A DNA stretch of 64,000 nt from Komagataeibacter xylinus (GCF_004302915.1 NZ_QQBI01000004.1:117856-181855), one strand, 5' to 3'. Positions 41,100 through 51,929 are shown, numbered from the stretch's first letter. Program-made: numbers and translations. Notes: generated from the sequence alone by a model not told the origin.

Positions 41100-41531
41100 T
41101 CATTTTTTACAATTCAGGGTTGCCCGAAGCGCCAGTTCCTCCACCGCGTAACGGGTGGGGGTTGTCAGGTTTTCCGGCAGGGCATCGCACGCGAACCAGC
41201 GCGGCCCCTCATGCTTGTCCGGCTCCATCAGCCGCGGCTCGCCCTGCCATGACGTGACCAGATAAACCGGGGAAACCCAGAAATGCCCCGCCGTGGTGTC
41301 GCGTTCCTCCACCAGGCACAGGAATTCAGGGGCCTGTACGATCAGCCCCACTTCTTCCGCAATTTCCCGCGCCATTGCCTGGCAGGTCGTCTCGTTTGCA
41401 TCTACCTTGCCACCGGGCAGGCCCCAGCACCCCGCCTGTGGCTGGCGCAGGCGTTTGAGCAGCAGAATTCGCCCTTCCCCATCAATAATGGCAGCGCCAC
41501 AGCCCACGCGCGGGCCGGTCTGTCCGGTCAT
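41100..41531 (-). CDS. NUDIX hydrolase
   Basis: 143 residues with the full NUDIX box G-x5-E-x7-REVxEE-type (GGKVDANETTCQAMAREIAEEVG). N-terminus fits a MutT-like or ADP-ribose hydrolase. The start at 41529-41531 has GAGG nine bases upstream; Met at 41540 is also possible. It lies after pdc. Confidence 0.85.
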   Translation of the reverse strand: MTGQTGPRVGCGAAIIDGEGRILLLKRLRQPQAGCWGLPGGKVDANETTCQAMAREIAEEVGLIVQAPEFLCLVEERDTTAGHFWVSPVYLVTSWQGEPRLMEPDKHEGPRWFACDALPENLTTPTRYAVEELALRATLNCKK

Positions 41532-41622
41532 GTCAGCCATCCTCTTGCGGTTGATGCGTGGCCCATACAGCAAGGGGGCACCCGCAGGCACCCCCCTTTC
41601 AGGCCATAAAGGCGTAAATGGT

Positions 41623-43317
41623 TCAGCGCGCGGCAGGCGGCCGGGCGTTGGCGGAAGCAACCCGCCGCCCCCACGAGATCAGGTCGCTCGTGCAGTCATC
41701 ACGGTCGATCTGGCATTCGATCAGGGTCGGACCTTCCTTGTTGGCAAGGGCGGCTGCAATGGCCTTTTCCATCTCCGCACCCGTGGTGGCACGGAAGCCC
41801 AGGCCATGGCCGTCCTCGGCGTTGAACACCTTCATCAGCCCGGCATAATCCCAGTTCTTGACGTTGTTGTACGGGCCATCATGAATCTGGACTTCGATGG
41901 TATAGCCCCGGTTATTGACCAGGAAGATGATGACCGGCAGCCTGAGCCGCACCATCTGGGCCACTTCCTGCGCGGTCAGCTGGAAGGAGCCGTCGCCGAT
42001 CATGGCAATGATGCGCCGCTCCGGCTCGGCCACGGCGTAACCGAAGGTGGCGGGCACGGACCAGCCGATATGGCCCCACTGCATTTCCAGTTCCACGCGC
42101 GCGCCACGCGGCAGCTTCATCTGCATGGCGTTGAACCAGGAATCACCCGTCTCGGCGATGACCGAGGTGTTGGATGTCAGCAGCGCCTGGATCTGGCGCG
42201 CCATCTCGGCGCGCACCAGCGGGGCATCGGGGGCGGCAGGGGCGACCGGGGCTACGGGCGCCTTGATGCGGTTGTATTCAACCAACGTCGCATCCTTTTT
42301 GGGCTGGCCCTTGATGCGGGCAATCAGCGCCTCGATCACATCGCGCAGGTGCACGCCATCATAGGTGGTGCCAGCCGCCTCGATATGCCGCGCCTCGAGC
42401 AGCGCCACGTTGTCGCCCCTGGGCCACGCGGTCCAGCCAACGGTGGAGTAATCATTGAACACCGGGGTCAGGCACAGCACGCCATCCGCCCAGTCAAAGA
42501 TCTGCTGCGCGCCGGGGCTGCTTACATCGCCCCAGTAGGTACCAGCATAGGCCGGATGGTCCTCGGGGAAGAAGCTCTTGGCCGCCGCCATGCTCACCAC
42601 GGCGCAGCCCAGCGCATCGGCCAGGCGAATGGCCGCCTCCTCGCAGCCTGCAGCCCGCAGGCGGCTGCCGACCAGAATGATGGGCTTCTTGCGGGCATCA
42701 AGGAAACGGGCCAGCGCATCAACTGCCACTTTCAGCGTGGCGGGGTCGGACGGCACATCGGCCAGGATGGCGCTGACCGGGCCGGGGCGCGAGCAGGGCT
42801 GGGAGGCAACATTGCACGCAATCTCGATATAGGCGGGCTTCTTCTCGCGCAGCGCCGTGCGGATGGCGTGGTCGATCTGCACCGGCGCATGCTCGGCCGC
42901 GGTGATGGACACCGCCGCACAGGTCAGGCGTTTGGCAATTTCAAGCTGGTAGCCATAATCCGGCGTGCCGGTGGTATGGTGCAGGATATGCCCGCTGCCG
43001 TGGTCGTTGGAATTGGGCGCGCCTGAAATCAGGATGACCGGCAGGTTCTCGGCATAGGCACCGCCAATGGCGTTGAGTGCTGACAGCGCACCCACGCTGA
43101 AGGTGACAACCGCAGCGCCCGCCCCGTTGGCGCGGGCGTAGCCCTCGGCGCTGAAGCCGCAGTTCAGTTCATTGCAGCAATAGACCTGGCGCAGGCCCTC
43201 GATTTCGAGAAGCTGGTCGAGCAGGACGAGGTTGTAGTCACCCGCCACCGCGAAATGATCCTTGAGCCCGATCTGCGCCAGGCGCTCACCAAGGTAATGG
43301 CCAACTGTATATGTCAT
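41623..43317 (-). CDS. pdc: Pyruvate decarboxylase
   Basis: Thiamin-diphosphate enzyme that makes acetaldehyde and CO2 from pyruvate; rare in bacteria outside Zymomonas and acetic acid bacteria. The 564 residues carry the cofactor Glu50, the proton-relay His113-His114 in ILHHTTG, and the TPP motif [12 protein letters not shown]. Numbering matches the Zymomonas enzyme. GGAAAG lies upstream of the start. It supplies acetaldehyde for oxidation to acetate. Confidence 0.96.
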   Translation of the reverse strand: MTYTVGHYLGERLAQIGLKDHFAVAGDYNLVLLDQLLEIEGLRQVYCCNELNCGFSAEGYARANGAGAAVVTFSVGALSALNAIGGAYAENLPVILISGAPNSNDHGSGHILHHTTGTPDYGYQLEIAKRLTCAAVSITAAEHAPVQIDHAIRTALREKKPAYIEIACNVASQPCSRPGPVSAILADVPSDPATLKVAVDALARFLDARKKPIILVGSRLRAAGCEEAAIRLADALGCAVVSMAAAKSFFPEDHPAYAGTYWGDVSSPGAQQIFDWADGVLCLTPVFNDYSTVGWTAWPRGDNVALLEARHIEAAGTTYDGVHLRDVIEALIARIKGQPKKDATLVEYNRIKAPVAPVAPAAPDAPLVRAEMARQIQALLTSNTSVIAETGDSWFNAMQMKLPRGARVELEMQWGHIGWSVPATFGYAVAEPERRIIAMIGDGSFQLTAQEVAQMVRLRLPVIIFLVNNRGYTIEVQIHDGPYNNVKNWDYAGLMKVFNAEDGHGLGFRATTGAEMEKAIAAALANKEGPTLIECQIDRDDCTSDLISWGRRVASANARPPAAR

Positions 43318-43428
43318 TATGACGACTTTCCTTCCCTTGCGTGGCGGGCGCGGCAGGCCGCGCCCCTCCCCCAACGGGGGGAAGATCCACATGACTGGCC
43401 CGTGGCCGGACCATCATGCCAAAAGCAC

Positions 43429-43451
43429 GGTAAGGCCGTTCGCGCCTTACC
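43429..43451 (-). terminator. Hairpin overlapping the dld stop codon
   Basis: On the minus strand GGTAAGGC pairs with GCCTTACC around seven bases; the dld stop TAA is inside the left arm. A T-rich stretch (GTGCTTTTGG) follows. Likely the dld terminator. Confidence 0.5.
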
Positions 43452-45180
43452 CTACGCTTTCGGCAACCCAGTTCCGGCGCTTGGTCGCCTGACCAATGCC
43501 GGGATTGAAGCAGTTGCACGGGTCAAGCTGGCGGTAATGGGCCAGCACGTCCTCGGGTGCCTGATAGAGATGACCGAAATTATGCTCCGCCGGGTAGCGC
43601 GCGCCGCGCCTGTCCAGGCCAGGCAGCATGCGGTGCTCGAGCGCGATACAGTCATAACCCTTACGCACCACGTAATCCTGATGCATCACGTGGCACAGGA
43701 AATGGCCGTAGTACAGCTTGACGATGATCTCGTCATCAATGTCCTTGGGCAGCACCTCGAACCACTCGCGGTCATTGCGGCGCAGCGCCACGTCAAGCGC
43801 CACGATGTTCTCGGTGGTGTCGGTATGGACATTGCGGTACCGCACGGCCGCACCGGCAGCGGCAAAACGGTGCAGGAAGGCCTTGGCCCCTTCATCGGAC
43901 GTGCATTCGAAGAATTCACCTTCATGCGTGGCGAAATGGCTTTTGAGGAAGTCACGCGCCTCCTGCGCGCCCGAGGCGCTGACCTTGAGCATGAGGTGAT
44001 GCTCGAAGCGGTCACGGTAATCGCGCATGCGCGCGGGCAGGTGCTGCGGAAAGAAATGGCTCATGAACTGCATGAACCGGTCGCTGAAATGCTTGGGCAG
44101 GAAGCCGATCCTGTCCGCAATGCGGTCAAACGCATTTTTCATGGCGAACATAGCAGGCAGGCGGCTGGTGCCGATCATGCGGATGATGACGAAGGTGTCC
44201 TTGCCGTATTTCTCGGCAATGTTGAACGCATCGCGGTGCAGGTATTCGCCTGCTATCGGCAGTTCCTTGAATTCCGACAGGATATGACGGCGCACATCTT
44301 CAAGCACATCGGTCTGGTTGGTGCCCATGTAGAAGACGACCGGGTCCTTTTCCGCCTCGAACGTGTCAAGGCGCACGGCAAACAGGCCGAGCTTGCCCGC
44401 GCAGCCCGACCCTTCGTGCAGGCGCTGCAGGTCGGCGTTGTAGCGTGCGGGAGTATCGGCGTTCACGTCGCGCACATGGGTGGCGTAGCCATCATCATGC
44501 CCGCGGCCAGCCTGCCAGTTGATGCTGGCATCGGGGAAGTTGCCTTCCTCCGCGCGCCTGAGGATATCCTCGGGGTCAGCGCCGAGCTCGATGCCAAGGT
44601 GGTTGACGAGCTGCAGCTCACCCTGCGGCGAGACCTGGGCGAACAGCGCCATGTCGGTATAGGCCGGGCCACGGCGCACCAGCGCGCCACCCGAATTATT
44701 GCTGACCCCGCCGAACACCGAAGCCCCGATGCACGATGAGCCAATGACCGAATGCGGCTCGCGCCCGATGGGCTTGAGCATGGTCTCGAGCTGGTCGAGC
44801 GTGGCACCCGGCAGACACACCACCTGCTTGCCGCCGCCAATGAGGTGGATCGTGCGCATGCGCATGCTGTGCACGATCACGATATCACGGTCATAGGTAT
44901 TGCCATCGGGCGTGGAGCCGCCGGTCAGCCCGGTATTGGCCGCCTGCATGATCACGATCACCCCCGCCTTGACGCAGGCCTGCAGCACGCGCCACTGCTC
45001 CACCAGCGAGCCGGGCATGACGACCGCAAGGGCACGCCCCTCACCAAAACGGAACCCCCGCCGGTAAGGAAGGGTCGCGCCATCCTCGGTCAGCACATGG
45101 TGGTTGCCCACGATCTGCTGGAGTTCCGTAACCAGTTGCGCGCCCGTGGTGGATGCCGTGTCCTGTGCCGTTTGCAGCAT
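43447..45180 (-). CDS. dld: Quinone-dependent D-lactate dehydrogenase Dld
   Basis: FAD-linked membrane-associated enzyme that oxidises D-lactate to pyruvate and feeds electrons to ubiquinone. The 577 residues contain the PCMH-type FAD domain (GLTGGSTPDGN at about residue 90) and the C-terminal membrane-binding domain. GAGGGAAAG lies before the start. It provides the pyruvate for pdc and alsS/alsD beside it. Confidence 0.94.
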   Translation of the reverse strand: MLQTAQDTASTTGAQLVTELQQIVGNHHVLTEDGATLPYRRGFRFGEGRALAVVMPGSLVEQWRVLQACVKAGVIVIMQAANTGLTGGSTPDGNTYDRDIVIVHSMRMRTIHLIGGGKQVVCLPGATLDQLETMLKPIGREPHSVIGSSCIGASVFGGVSNNSGGALVRRGPAYTDMALFAQVSPQGELQLVNHLGIELGADPEDILRRAEEGNFPDASINWQAGRGHDDGYATHVRDVNADTPARYNADLQRLHEGSGCAGKLGLFAVRLDTFEAEKDPVVFYMGTNQTDVLEDVRRHILSEFKELPIAGEYLHRDAFNIAEKYGKDTFVIIRMIGTSRLPAMFAMKNAFDRIADRIGFLPKHFSDRFMQFMSHFFPQHLPARMRDYRDRFEHHLMLKVSASGAQEARDFLKSHFATHEGEFFECTSDEGAKAFLHRFAAAGAAVRYRNVHTDTTENIVALDVALRRNDREWFEVLPKDIDDEIIVKLYYGHFLCHVMHQDYVVRKGYDCIALEHRMLPGLDRRGARYPAEHNFGHLYQAPEDVLAHYRQLDPCNCFNPGIGQATKRRNWVAESVG

Positions 45181-45320
45181 TTTTACTTTCCCTCGATGCC
45201 ATTTCCTCATGCCCGCATGCCTGTCACGGCCTGGGGCATTCGTGAAATGATGTTTTGTAGTCTGGCATGTTCCGCATCGGGCGACGTGCGCATAAAATGC
45301 TGAGGTCGCATGCCCAAACA

Positions 45321-45360
45321 GAACGGCCCGCCCGCCTGTAAGGGCGTGGCGGGCCGGTTT
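45321..45360 (-). terminator. Terminator after alsS
   Basis: Stem AACCGGCCCGCC paired with GGCGGGCCGTT, loop about 15 bases, 20 bp after the alsS stop. Confidence 0.65.
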
Positions 45361-45380
45361 GAAGTGCGCCGGGCGGGGTT

Positions 45381-47072
45381 TTACGCCGCGGCCGAGGTCT
45401 CGCCCAGGGTTGCCAGCGGCTTCATGAGCAGGTGGTTCTGCGAATAATCCACCGGCACCGAGATCACCACCGGGCCTTCAATGTCCATGGCCTCGCGCAG
45501 CGCACCCGCCACGCCATCGGCGGAATGGACGGCAATGCCGTGCGCACCGCACGAGCGGGCGAACATGGCGAAGTCGATCGGCCCGAAATCCACGCCCGAG
45601 CCACGGCCATACTTCTTCTTCTCCTGCATCTCAACCATGTTGTAGGCCTGATCGACCCAGACCATGTGGATGAGGTTGCACTTCAGCCGCACCGCCGTTT
45701 CCAGCTCCATGCACGACATCATGAACCCGCCATCGCCCGAGATCGAGATGACCTTCTGCCCCGGGTTGACCAGGCTTGCGGCAATGCCCCACGGCAGGCC
45801 CACGCCCATGGTCTGCTGGCCATTGCTGATCAGCATCTGGCGCGCGCGGAAGGAGAGGAGGTAACGCGCCAGCCAGATGTGGAAGGTGCCCATGTCGAGG
45901 CACATCGTCACGTCCGGGGTCACGAACTGCTCGAGCTCGCGCACGATCTGCAGCGGGTGAACTGCCGTGTTCGACGTGCTGCGCGCGCCCGACAGGGCGG
46001 CAAGGCGGGTGGCGTGATACTGGCTCAGGATCTCTTCAAGCTGCGGGGCACGCGCAAGCTTGCCTGCCTGCGCCGCCAGCGCCTTGACCGAAGCCGCGAT
46101 ATCACCCACCAGCTCCACCGCCGGGTCATAATGCGTGTCGAGCTCGGCGGGGACCACATCGACATGCACGATCTTGCGGCCGTTATCGACATTCCACAGC
46201 CACGGATCATATTCGATCGGGTTGTAGCCGATCGAGATCACGAGGTCGGCCTCATGCAGCAGCTGGTCGCCCGGCTGGTTGCGGAACAGGCCCACGCGGC
46301 CGCCAAAGCGGTCGGACAGTTCCTGCGACACCGCACCCGCGGCCTGGTAGGTGCCGATGACCGGCACGCCCGTGGTCGCCACCAGCGCACGCACCGCATC
46401 GGACACGTCGGGGCGGCTGGCCAGCAGGCCCAGCAGGATGACCGGGCGCTGCGCCTTGCGGATCAGGCCCAGCGCCTCGTTGATGGCCTCGACCGGGGCC
46501 GCGCCATTTTTGGGCAGCTCGCGCCCGGCCAGCACCTTGCCTTCCGCCGGCATGGACAGGATGTCCATCGGCGTGCTGACGAAGGCGGCACCGGGGCGAC
46601 CGCTCTCGGCAAAGCGCAGCGCGTTGGCGATGGATTCGGACACGGCGGCAGGCGACGTGATTTCCGCGCTGTATTTGGTAATGGGCTGGAACAGGGCCAC
46701 CGTGTCCATGCTCTGGTGGGTCAGCTTCAGGCGGTCGGCCAGCTTCACCGCGCCACCAATGGCCAGCACCGGGTCGCCTTCGGAGTTGGCGGTGGCAAGG
46801 CCGGTCACGAAGTTCGAGGCACCGGGGCCGGATGTTGCAATGGCAACGCCCGCCTTGCCGGTCAGGCGGCCAATGCCACCGGCGATGAAGGCGGCATTCT
46901 GCTCATGGCGGGTCACCACCGTCTCGATCGGGCTGTCGACCAGCGCGTCGAACAGGCGGTCCACCTTCGCACCCGGAATGCCGAATACATGGGTCGTGCC
47001 GTGCGCCACGAGGTTGCGCACGATCATGTCCGCCCCGCACTCAGGCGCGGCCGATTGGGTCTTGTCAGTCAT
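45381..47072 (-). CDS. alsS: Catabolic acetolactate synthase AlsS
   Basis: Thiamin-diphosphate enzyme that joins two pyruvates to acetolactate for acetoin formation. The 563 residues have the cofactor Glu57 (RHEQNA), the TPP motif GDGGFMMSCMELETAVR and no sign of a regulatory subunit beside it, unlike biosynthetic IlvB. It follows alsD in the same transcript by 76 bp. Confidence 0.93.
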   Translation of the reverse strand: MTDKTQSAAPECGADMIVRNLVAHGTTHVFGIPGAKVDRLFDALVDSPIETVVTRHEQNAAFIAGGIGRLTGKAGVAIATSGPGASNFVTGLATANSEGDPVLAIGGAVKLADRLKLTHQSMDTVALFQPITKYSAEITSPAAVSESIANALRFAESGRPGAAFVSTPMDILSMPAEGKVLAGRELPKNGAAPVEAINEALGLIRKAQRPVILLGLLASRPDVSDAVRALVATTGVPVIGTYQAAGAVSQELSDRFGGRVGLFRNQPGDQLLHEADLVISIGYNPIEYDPWLWNVDNGRKIVHVDVVPAELDTHYDPAVELVGDIAASVKALAAQAGKLARAPQLEEILSQYHATRLAALSGARSTSNTAVHPLQIVRELEQFVTPDVTMCLDMGTFHIWLARYLLSFRARQMLISNGQQTMGVGLPWGIAASLVNPGQKVISISGDGGFMMSCMELETAVRLKCNLIHMVWVDQAYNMVEMQEKKKYGRGSGVDFGPIDFAMFARSCGAHGIAVHSADGVAGALREAMDIEGPVVISVPVDYSQNHLLMKPLATLGETSAAA

Positions 47073-47148
47073 TGTTCCAGCTATCCTGAAAGATTATGCG
47101 CCGCAGCCATGGCTGCCGGGCAGGGAAGTGGCGGGAGGGGTCGCCCCC

Positions 47149-47994
47149 TCAACCGCCCTCGGCCACGCGAATGGCCTCGTGAATGTTCTCGGGTGAAAGA
47201 TTGGCCTTCGCGAACTGCTCGGTGCGGGGCAGCTGGATCTCGACATCGGAGATGATGCCCACCTCGAGCTTGCCCTTGAGCACGGCGTAATCGGTCAGGT
47301 GGCCGCCACGGCGGCTGTCTTCGGTCAGGAAGTGCAGGTGGTAGCCCGCCACGTTCACGCCCTGCATGTAGCCCGGCGTGCGGAAGCCGAGCATGGTGCC
47401 GGTGGAGGCGCCAAGCTGCATGGTGGGCTGGCGCGCCACGACCTCGAGCATGGGCGGGTAGGGCTGGCACTGGCAGAACACGGTACGGGTCTCGACCCGC
47501 TCGAACAGGCCGGTAAAGCGCACGGCGGCGAACAGGTTGGGGTTGTTGACCAGGCGGTCGACAATCGCCTCGAAGCCTTCCTTGTCCTGGGCGGTGTCGA
47601 TCATGTACTCCTTCTCCGGGTTGAAGAAGGTCACGCAGGCGAACGGGGTCTTGAGGTCACCCGGCACGCGGCCGGCCTGCCCGTCGGCACGGAACTGGTG
47701 GATGACGCTGTCATTGACGATCATCTCGCCATCGAGCGCATTGAACGTGCCCAGGCCGAAATTGCCGTGCAGCAGCAGTTCGTCCAGCGTGGTTTCCCCA
47801 TCATAGACGGCATCGAGCAGTGCGGCCATGGTGGAGGTCTGGTACAGGCGGTTCATGCGCGGACGCACACCCGTCGCGTCAGCAGCGCTGGAGCGGGTAT
47901 CGATATCGCCTACCGAGTAGCATTTCAGCTTCAAGACCTGGGTCTCCTGCAACGGGGCGGCGGCGCAGCGTGGCACGGCCTGCTTCCCGATCAT
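47149..47994 (-). CDS. alsD: Alpha-acetolactate decarboxylase AlsD (BudA)
   Basis: Converts acetolactate to acetoin. Metal-binding His residues lie in the YHLHFLTEDSRRGGHL segment, and the conserved GTFNALDGEM is present. At 281 residues it may start too early: the Met at 47856 would give 235 residues, and neither site has a clear Shine-Dalgarno sequence. It is first in alsD-alsS. Confidence 0.92.
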   Translation of the reverse strand: MIGKQAVPRCAAAPLQETQVLKLKCYSVGDIDTRSSAADATGVRPRMNRLYQTSTMAALLDAVYDGETTLDELLLHGNFGLGTFNALDGEMIVNDSVIHQFRADGQAGRVPGDLKTPFACVTFFNPEKEYMIDTAQDKEGFEAIVDRLVNNPNLFAAVRFTGLFERVETRTVFCQCQPYPPMLEVVARQPTMQLGASTGTMLGFRTPGYMQGVNVAGYHLHFLTEDSRRGGHLTDYAVLKGKLEVGIISDVEIQLPRTEQFAKANLSPENIHEAIRVAEGG

Positions 47995-48059
47995 GTGTAG
48001 ATGGCACGATGATGGTGAGGCAGGCTGTTCAGTACGTCCAATATATATTCAAGGCTATT

Positions 48060-48080
48060 TCCATATATAAAATATATGGA
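48060..48080. promoter_or_regulatory. Palindromic candidate operator between alsD and a secreted-protein gene
   Basis: Arms TCCATATAT and ATATATGGA flank three A bases in the divergent gap. Its place suggests a regulator site for alsD, alsS or the opposite gene. Confidence 0.4.
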
Positions 48081-48178
48081 CTGGCGCGGGCCGCAGGGCG
48101 GCCACACGGGGCTTGCCGCTTGCCCTGCCCGCGCGTCGCCTGCATTGTGAACGGTCAATGAACAGGCAGGATGACCCG

Positions 48179-48586
48179 ATGATGAAACCCCTCCACATGG
48201 CGATCGCAGCCCTCGGCCTGACCGGCGTGATCGCGGGCGCCAGCGTGGCCCATGCCGACCAGCCCGACCCCAAGCCCCCCTACGGCCCCGGCGCCTATAC
48301 CGGTGACTGGACGGCGCTTGGCCTCCAGCCCGTTACCATCACCGCCAACAAGGCCGTTGGCCCGGCAGCACGGCTTTACCTGAAGCTGCCGGATTCGCTG
48401 GGCAAGATCACGGGGCTGACAGGCCGCACCATCGAGCTGAAGGTGCAGGATGAGACCTCGCTGCGCTCGGTCAATGACGACCCGCGCACCGTCTTCCGCC
48501 TGACCTCGCCCAATGCCGCCGACCTGCAGATGCAGGGCGCCAAGCCGGGCCAGAAGCTGGACCTGCCGCTCAGCCGCGCGGACTGA
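48179..48586 (+). CDS. Small periplasmic protein of unknown function
   Basis: 135 residues with a signal peptide (about 1-26, SVAHAD) and a soluble, proline-rich N-terminus. GGCAGG lies eight bases before the double ATG. Family not recognised. It converges on the cbpM terminator. Confidence 0.65.
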   Translation: MMKPLHMAIAALGLTGVIAGASVAHADQPDPKPPYGPGAYTGDWTALGLQPVTITANKAVGPAARLYLKLPDSLGKITGLTGRTIELKVQDETSLRSVNDDPRTVFRLTSPNAADLQMQGAKPGQKLDLPLSRAD

Positions 48587-48591
48587 ACCAT

Positions 48592-48626
48592 GAAAAACCC
48601 CCGTGGCCGGATGCGGGCACGGGGGT
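48592..48626 (-). terminator. Terminator after cbpM
   Basis: ACCCCCGTG (48597-48605) pairs with CACGGGGGT (48618-48626), followed on the minus strand by TTTTTC. Between convergent genes. Confidence 0.75.
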
Positions 48627-48636
48627 CAGGCTGTTT

Positions 48637-48966
48637 TCAGTCCTGCGCGCTGGTGAGCAGGGCGCGCAGGCGGGCGCGCAGATCGCTCTCGCGCGGGGTG
48701 CTGATCACCTCGCGCAGGCGCAGCATCTGGCGGCGGGCGGCATAAAGCTGGTCGAGCAGCGACAGCACCACCGGCATGCCCTCGTCATTGATGCCCATGT
48801 CATCGCGCAGCTCGACGATCAGCCGGGCCCGCGCCTCGTCTATATCGCGAAACAGGTAGTGCCCGCGCGCGCCCTCGGGCCGCAGCCAGTCGCTATCAAT
48901 CCATGCCTGCACGTCCCGCTCGGGCACGTTGCCGATGCGCAGGCACAGGGTCTCGATCGTAATCAT
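48637..48966 (-). CDS. cbpM: Chaperone modulator CbpM
   Basis: 109-residue MerR-like modulator with a winged-helix start ([17 protein letters not shown]) and a C-terminal helix rich in charged residues. It binds CbpA and tunes its activity. Overlaps cbpA by four bases. Confidence 0.87.
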   Translation of the reverse strand: MITIETLCLRIGNVPERDVQAWIDSDWLRPEGARGHYLFRDIDEARARLIVELRDDMGINDEGMPVVLSLLDQLYAARRQMLRLREVISTPRESDLRARLRALLTSAQD

Positions 48967-49880
48967 GCCTGACCCTCCGCGGGCTCCGGCTTCTCGCCTG
49001 CCGCACCATTGCGCAGGAATTCCTCTAGCGCCGGGTCAACCTTGCCCAGCGTCACGACCAGCTTGACATACAGGTTGCCCGCCTCGGTCTTGCCATGCGC
49101 CTTGACCCCGCGCCCGCGCAGGCGCAGCACGCTGCCACTGTCGGAATGGGCGGGCACGTTCATCTTCACCGACCCCGCAGGCGTGGGGATGGTGATGCTG
49201 CCGCCAAGCACCGCCGTTTTCAGGTCCACCGGCAGCGACATGCGGATGTCGTTGCCATCGCGCGTGTAGGTGCTGTCAGGCGCCACGGTGATGGTGATCA
49301 GCGCATCGCCCGCGGGGCCACCCTGCTGCCCCGGATCACCCTTGCCGCGCAGGCGCATGACCTGGCCATCGGCAATGCCGGGGGGGATCTTCACGTCAAG
49401 CTGCGTGCCGCCGGGCAGCGTGATGCGTTCCGTGCCGCCATTGACGGAAACAAGGAAGCTCACGGTCAGGGCATACTGCCGGTCCGCCCCCTTCATCGGC
49501 CCCTGCGGCCTGCGGCGGAACCCGCCGCCGCCACCGCCGAACATGCCGAAGATGTCGCCCAGATCATCTTCCGAGAACTGGCCGCCACCGTAATGGAAGC
49601 CCTGCGCCCCTTCGGCATAGTCGCGGTAGCCGCCACCGCCACCAAAGCCTTTTTCCTGCCCGGCCTCATCAATCTCGCCCCGGTCGTAGCGCGCGCGCTT
49701 CGCCTCATCGGACAGCAGGGCGTTGGCGGCACCTATGGCCTTGAAGCGCTCCTCGGCCGCCTTGTCGCCGGGGTTGAGATCGGGGTGGTACTTCTTGGCC
49801 AGCTTGCGGTAGGCCTTGCGGATATCATCCTGGCTGGCCGAGCGCGTCAGGCCGAGTACTTCGTATGGATCCTTGCTCAC
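48963..49880 (-). CDS. cbpA: DnaJ-type co-chaperone CbpA
   Basis: 305 residues with an N-terminal J domain (HPD at 32-34), a Gly/Phe-rich linker (about 75-120) and two DnaJ-C substrate-binding domains without zinc fingers. Partner of DnaK, operon with cbpM. Confidence 0.92.
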   Translation of the reverse strand: MSKDPYEVLGLTRSASQDDIRKAYRKLAKKYHPDLNPGDKAAEERFKAIGAANALLSDEAKRARYDRGEIDEAGQEKGFGGGGGYRDYAEGAQGFHYGGGQFSEDDLGDIFGMFGGGGGGFRRRPQGPMKGADRQYALTVSFLVSVNGGTERITLPGGTQLDVKIPPGIADGQVMRLRGKGDPGQQGGPAGDALITITVAPDSTYTRDGNDIRMSLPVDLKTAVLGGSITIPTPAGSVKMNVPAHSDSGSVLRLRGRGVKAHGKTEAGNLYVKLVVTLGKVDPALEEFLRNGAAGEKPEPAEGQA

Positions 49881-50159
49881 TTAAAAATCATCCCTCCATC
49901 AGGAATGGGCCGGCCCGGCCATGCGCCACGCCCGTGCCCCCTGAACACCATCAATACAGCCTTGCGGCCTTTCATGCTTTGATAATGGGAAGTGAGAAGA
50001 GCAGGGTCAATGAAGGGTGGGGAAATCTTCGATCCGCGCATGGCTGGCAGAAGAAAATAACACGACAGGAACTTCAAAATAACATCTTTTGTATTTTTAA
50101 TTCATGCAAAAATGAAGTATTTCCGCAGTGCAATAGAACTATAAAAAAGACCACGCCAG

Positions 50160-51929
50160 ATGCATGCCGTTTTCATCACCCTTGCATTACTGACCGTTAC
50201 CGGGATCAGCAGCCTGATTTCGCGCGTGGGGCGCATTCCCGTGCCCCTGCCACTGATCCAGATCGCGGTGGGGGCCATCGCGGCCCTTGCAGGGCTGAAT
50301 ATCGGCTTCGACCCCGACATGTTCCTGCTGCTGTTCATTCCGCCGCTGCTCTATGCCGATGCCTACCGCATGCCGATGCGCGAGTTTGGCGAGCTGCGCA
50401 ACATCATCATCATGATGGCGCTGGGGCTGGTGGTGTTCACCACGCTGGCCTGCGGCTACTTCATCCACTGGCTCATCCCGCCCATCATGCTGCCCGCGGC
50501 CTTCGCGCTTGCCGCCGTCATGTCGCCCACCGATGCGGTCTCGGTGGGCAGCATGATCGAGGGCGGCCGGGCACCCGCGCGCGTGGTGCACATCCTGCAT
50601 GGCGAGGCGCTGCTCAACGATGCCTCGGGGCTGGTGTGCTTCAAGTTTGCGGTGGCGGCGGCCATGACGGGGCTGTTCTCGTTCCAGCAGGCGCTGGGCA
50701 GCTTCATCTTCATGGCGGCGGGCGGCATCGTGATCGGCATTGTCGTGGCGTGGGCGGCGTGCCGGGCGGAGCACATGCTGCTGGTGCGCGGCTATGACGA
50801 CCCGCCCACCCACATCACGCTGGCCATGATGCTGCCCTTTGGCATCTACCTGCTGGCCGATGCGGTGCAGTGCTCGGGCATCCTCGCCGCCGTGGCGGGC
50901 GGCATGACGGTCAAGTTCACCGGCGTGATGAACGAGGCCCGCACCGAAACCCGCCTCAAGGCCACCACGGTGTGGGACATGGTGAACTTCACGTTCAATG
51001 CCGTGATTTTCCTGCTGCTGGGGCTGCAGCTGCCCGATCTGGTGACCGGGGGAGCCGCGATCGCGCGCGCGGGCGGCATTTCGCCGTGGTTCCTGATCCT
51101 GGCCATCGTGGGCATCCAGCTCATGATGAGCCTGATCCGCTTCGCGTGGATCTGGATCTCCATTTCCGCCCGGCGGCTGTTCGCCCATCTGCGCCACCGC
51201 AACGCGGTCATCCCGTCCGCGCGCAACGTGCTGCTCATGACCGTGGCGGGCACGCGCGGGGCCATTACGCTGGCGGCCGTGCTGTCGCTGCCGGTGGCAA
51301 CGCTGGCAGGCCCCGGCTTTCCGGGCCGCGACCTGCTGGTAACCCTTGCGGCGGGCGTGATCATCTGCTCGCTGGTGCTGGCGAGCGTGGCCATTCCGCC
51401 ACTGCTGCACGGCATGAGCACCGATGAGGACGACCCCAGCCTGCACGAGCTGGACATGATGCGCATCGAACTGGCGCAGACCGCCATCGAGGCCCTGCAT
51501 GCCGAGCAGGCGGTGCTGGCACAGCAGGAACTCGACACCATGCCCGATGGCTCGGAAAGCGTGGACCTCAAGCAGGAAGCCATTGGCCGCCTGCTGCACG
51601 AATACCAGGACACGCTGCGCAGGCTGGACAATTCCCGCGCGGCGGAAGCCAGCATCCGCGCCACCGCCATCCGTGAAAAGCGGACCGAGCTCGCGCTGCG
51701 CTTCCGCCTCATCCGCCACATGCGCGAGCGGCTGCACATGCGGGTGGTGCAGAAACACATCAATGACGAGACGGAACTGACCATCAACCAGGAGCTTGAT
51801 TTCATCGAGCAGGAACTCCAGATCGAGGCCCGCTCCCTGCCCCGGCCCGATGGCCTGCCGCATGCCAGTACCCATGACGGCGCAGCCCTGCCTAAAACGG
51901 GCTGCATGGCACCTGCCCTGACAGACTGA
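50160..51929 (+). CDS. Na+/H+ antiporter, CPA1 family
   Basis: 589 residues with about 12 helices in the first 400 (including SPTDAVSVGSM and NDASGLVCFKF, the ion-site motifs) and a cytosolic tail of about 190 residues rich in charged helices. Regulates sodium and pH. The ATG at 50160 has no clear Shine-Dalgarno site. The 279-bp upstream gap holds no gene seen. Confidence 0.9.
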   Translation: MHAVFITLALLTVTGISSLISRVGRIPVPLPLIQIAVGAIAALAGLNIGFDPDMFLLLFIPPLLYADAYRMPMREFGELRNIIIMMALGLVVFTTLACGYFIHWLIPPIMLPAAFALAAVMSPTDAVSVGSMIEGGRAPARVVHILHGEALLNDASGLVCFKFAVAAAMTGLFSFQQALGSFIFMAAGGIVIGIVVAWAACRAEHMLLVRGYDDPPTHITLAMMLPFGIYLLADAVQCSGILAAVAGGMTVKFTGVMNEARTETRLKATTVWDMVNFTFNAVIFLLLGLQLPDLVTGGAAIARAGGISPWFLILAIVGIQLMMSLIRFAWIWISISARRLFAHLRHRNAVIPSARNVLLMTVAGTRGAITLAAVLSLPVATLAGPGFPGRDLLVTLAAGVIICSLVLASVAIPPLLHGMSTDEDDPSLHELDMMRIELAQTAIEALHAEQAVLAQQELDTMPDGSESVDLKQEAIGRLLHEYQDTLRRLDNSRAAEASIRATAIREKRTELALRFRLIRHMRERLHMRVVQKHINDETELTINQELDFIEQELQIEARSLPRPDGLPHASTHDGAALPKTGCMAPALTD

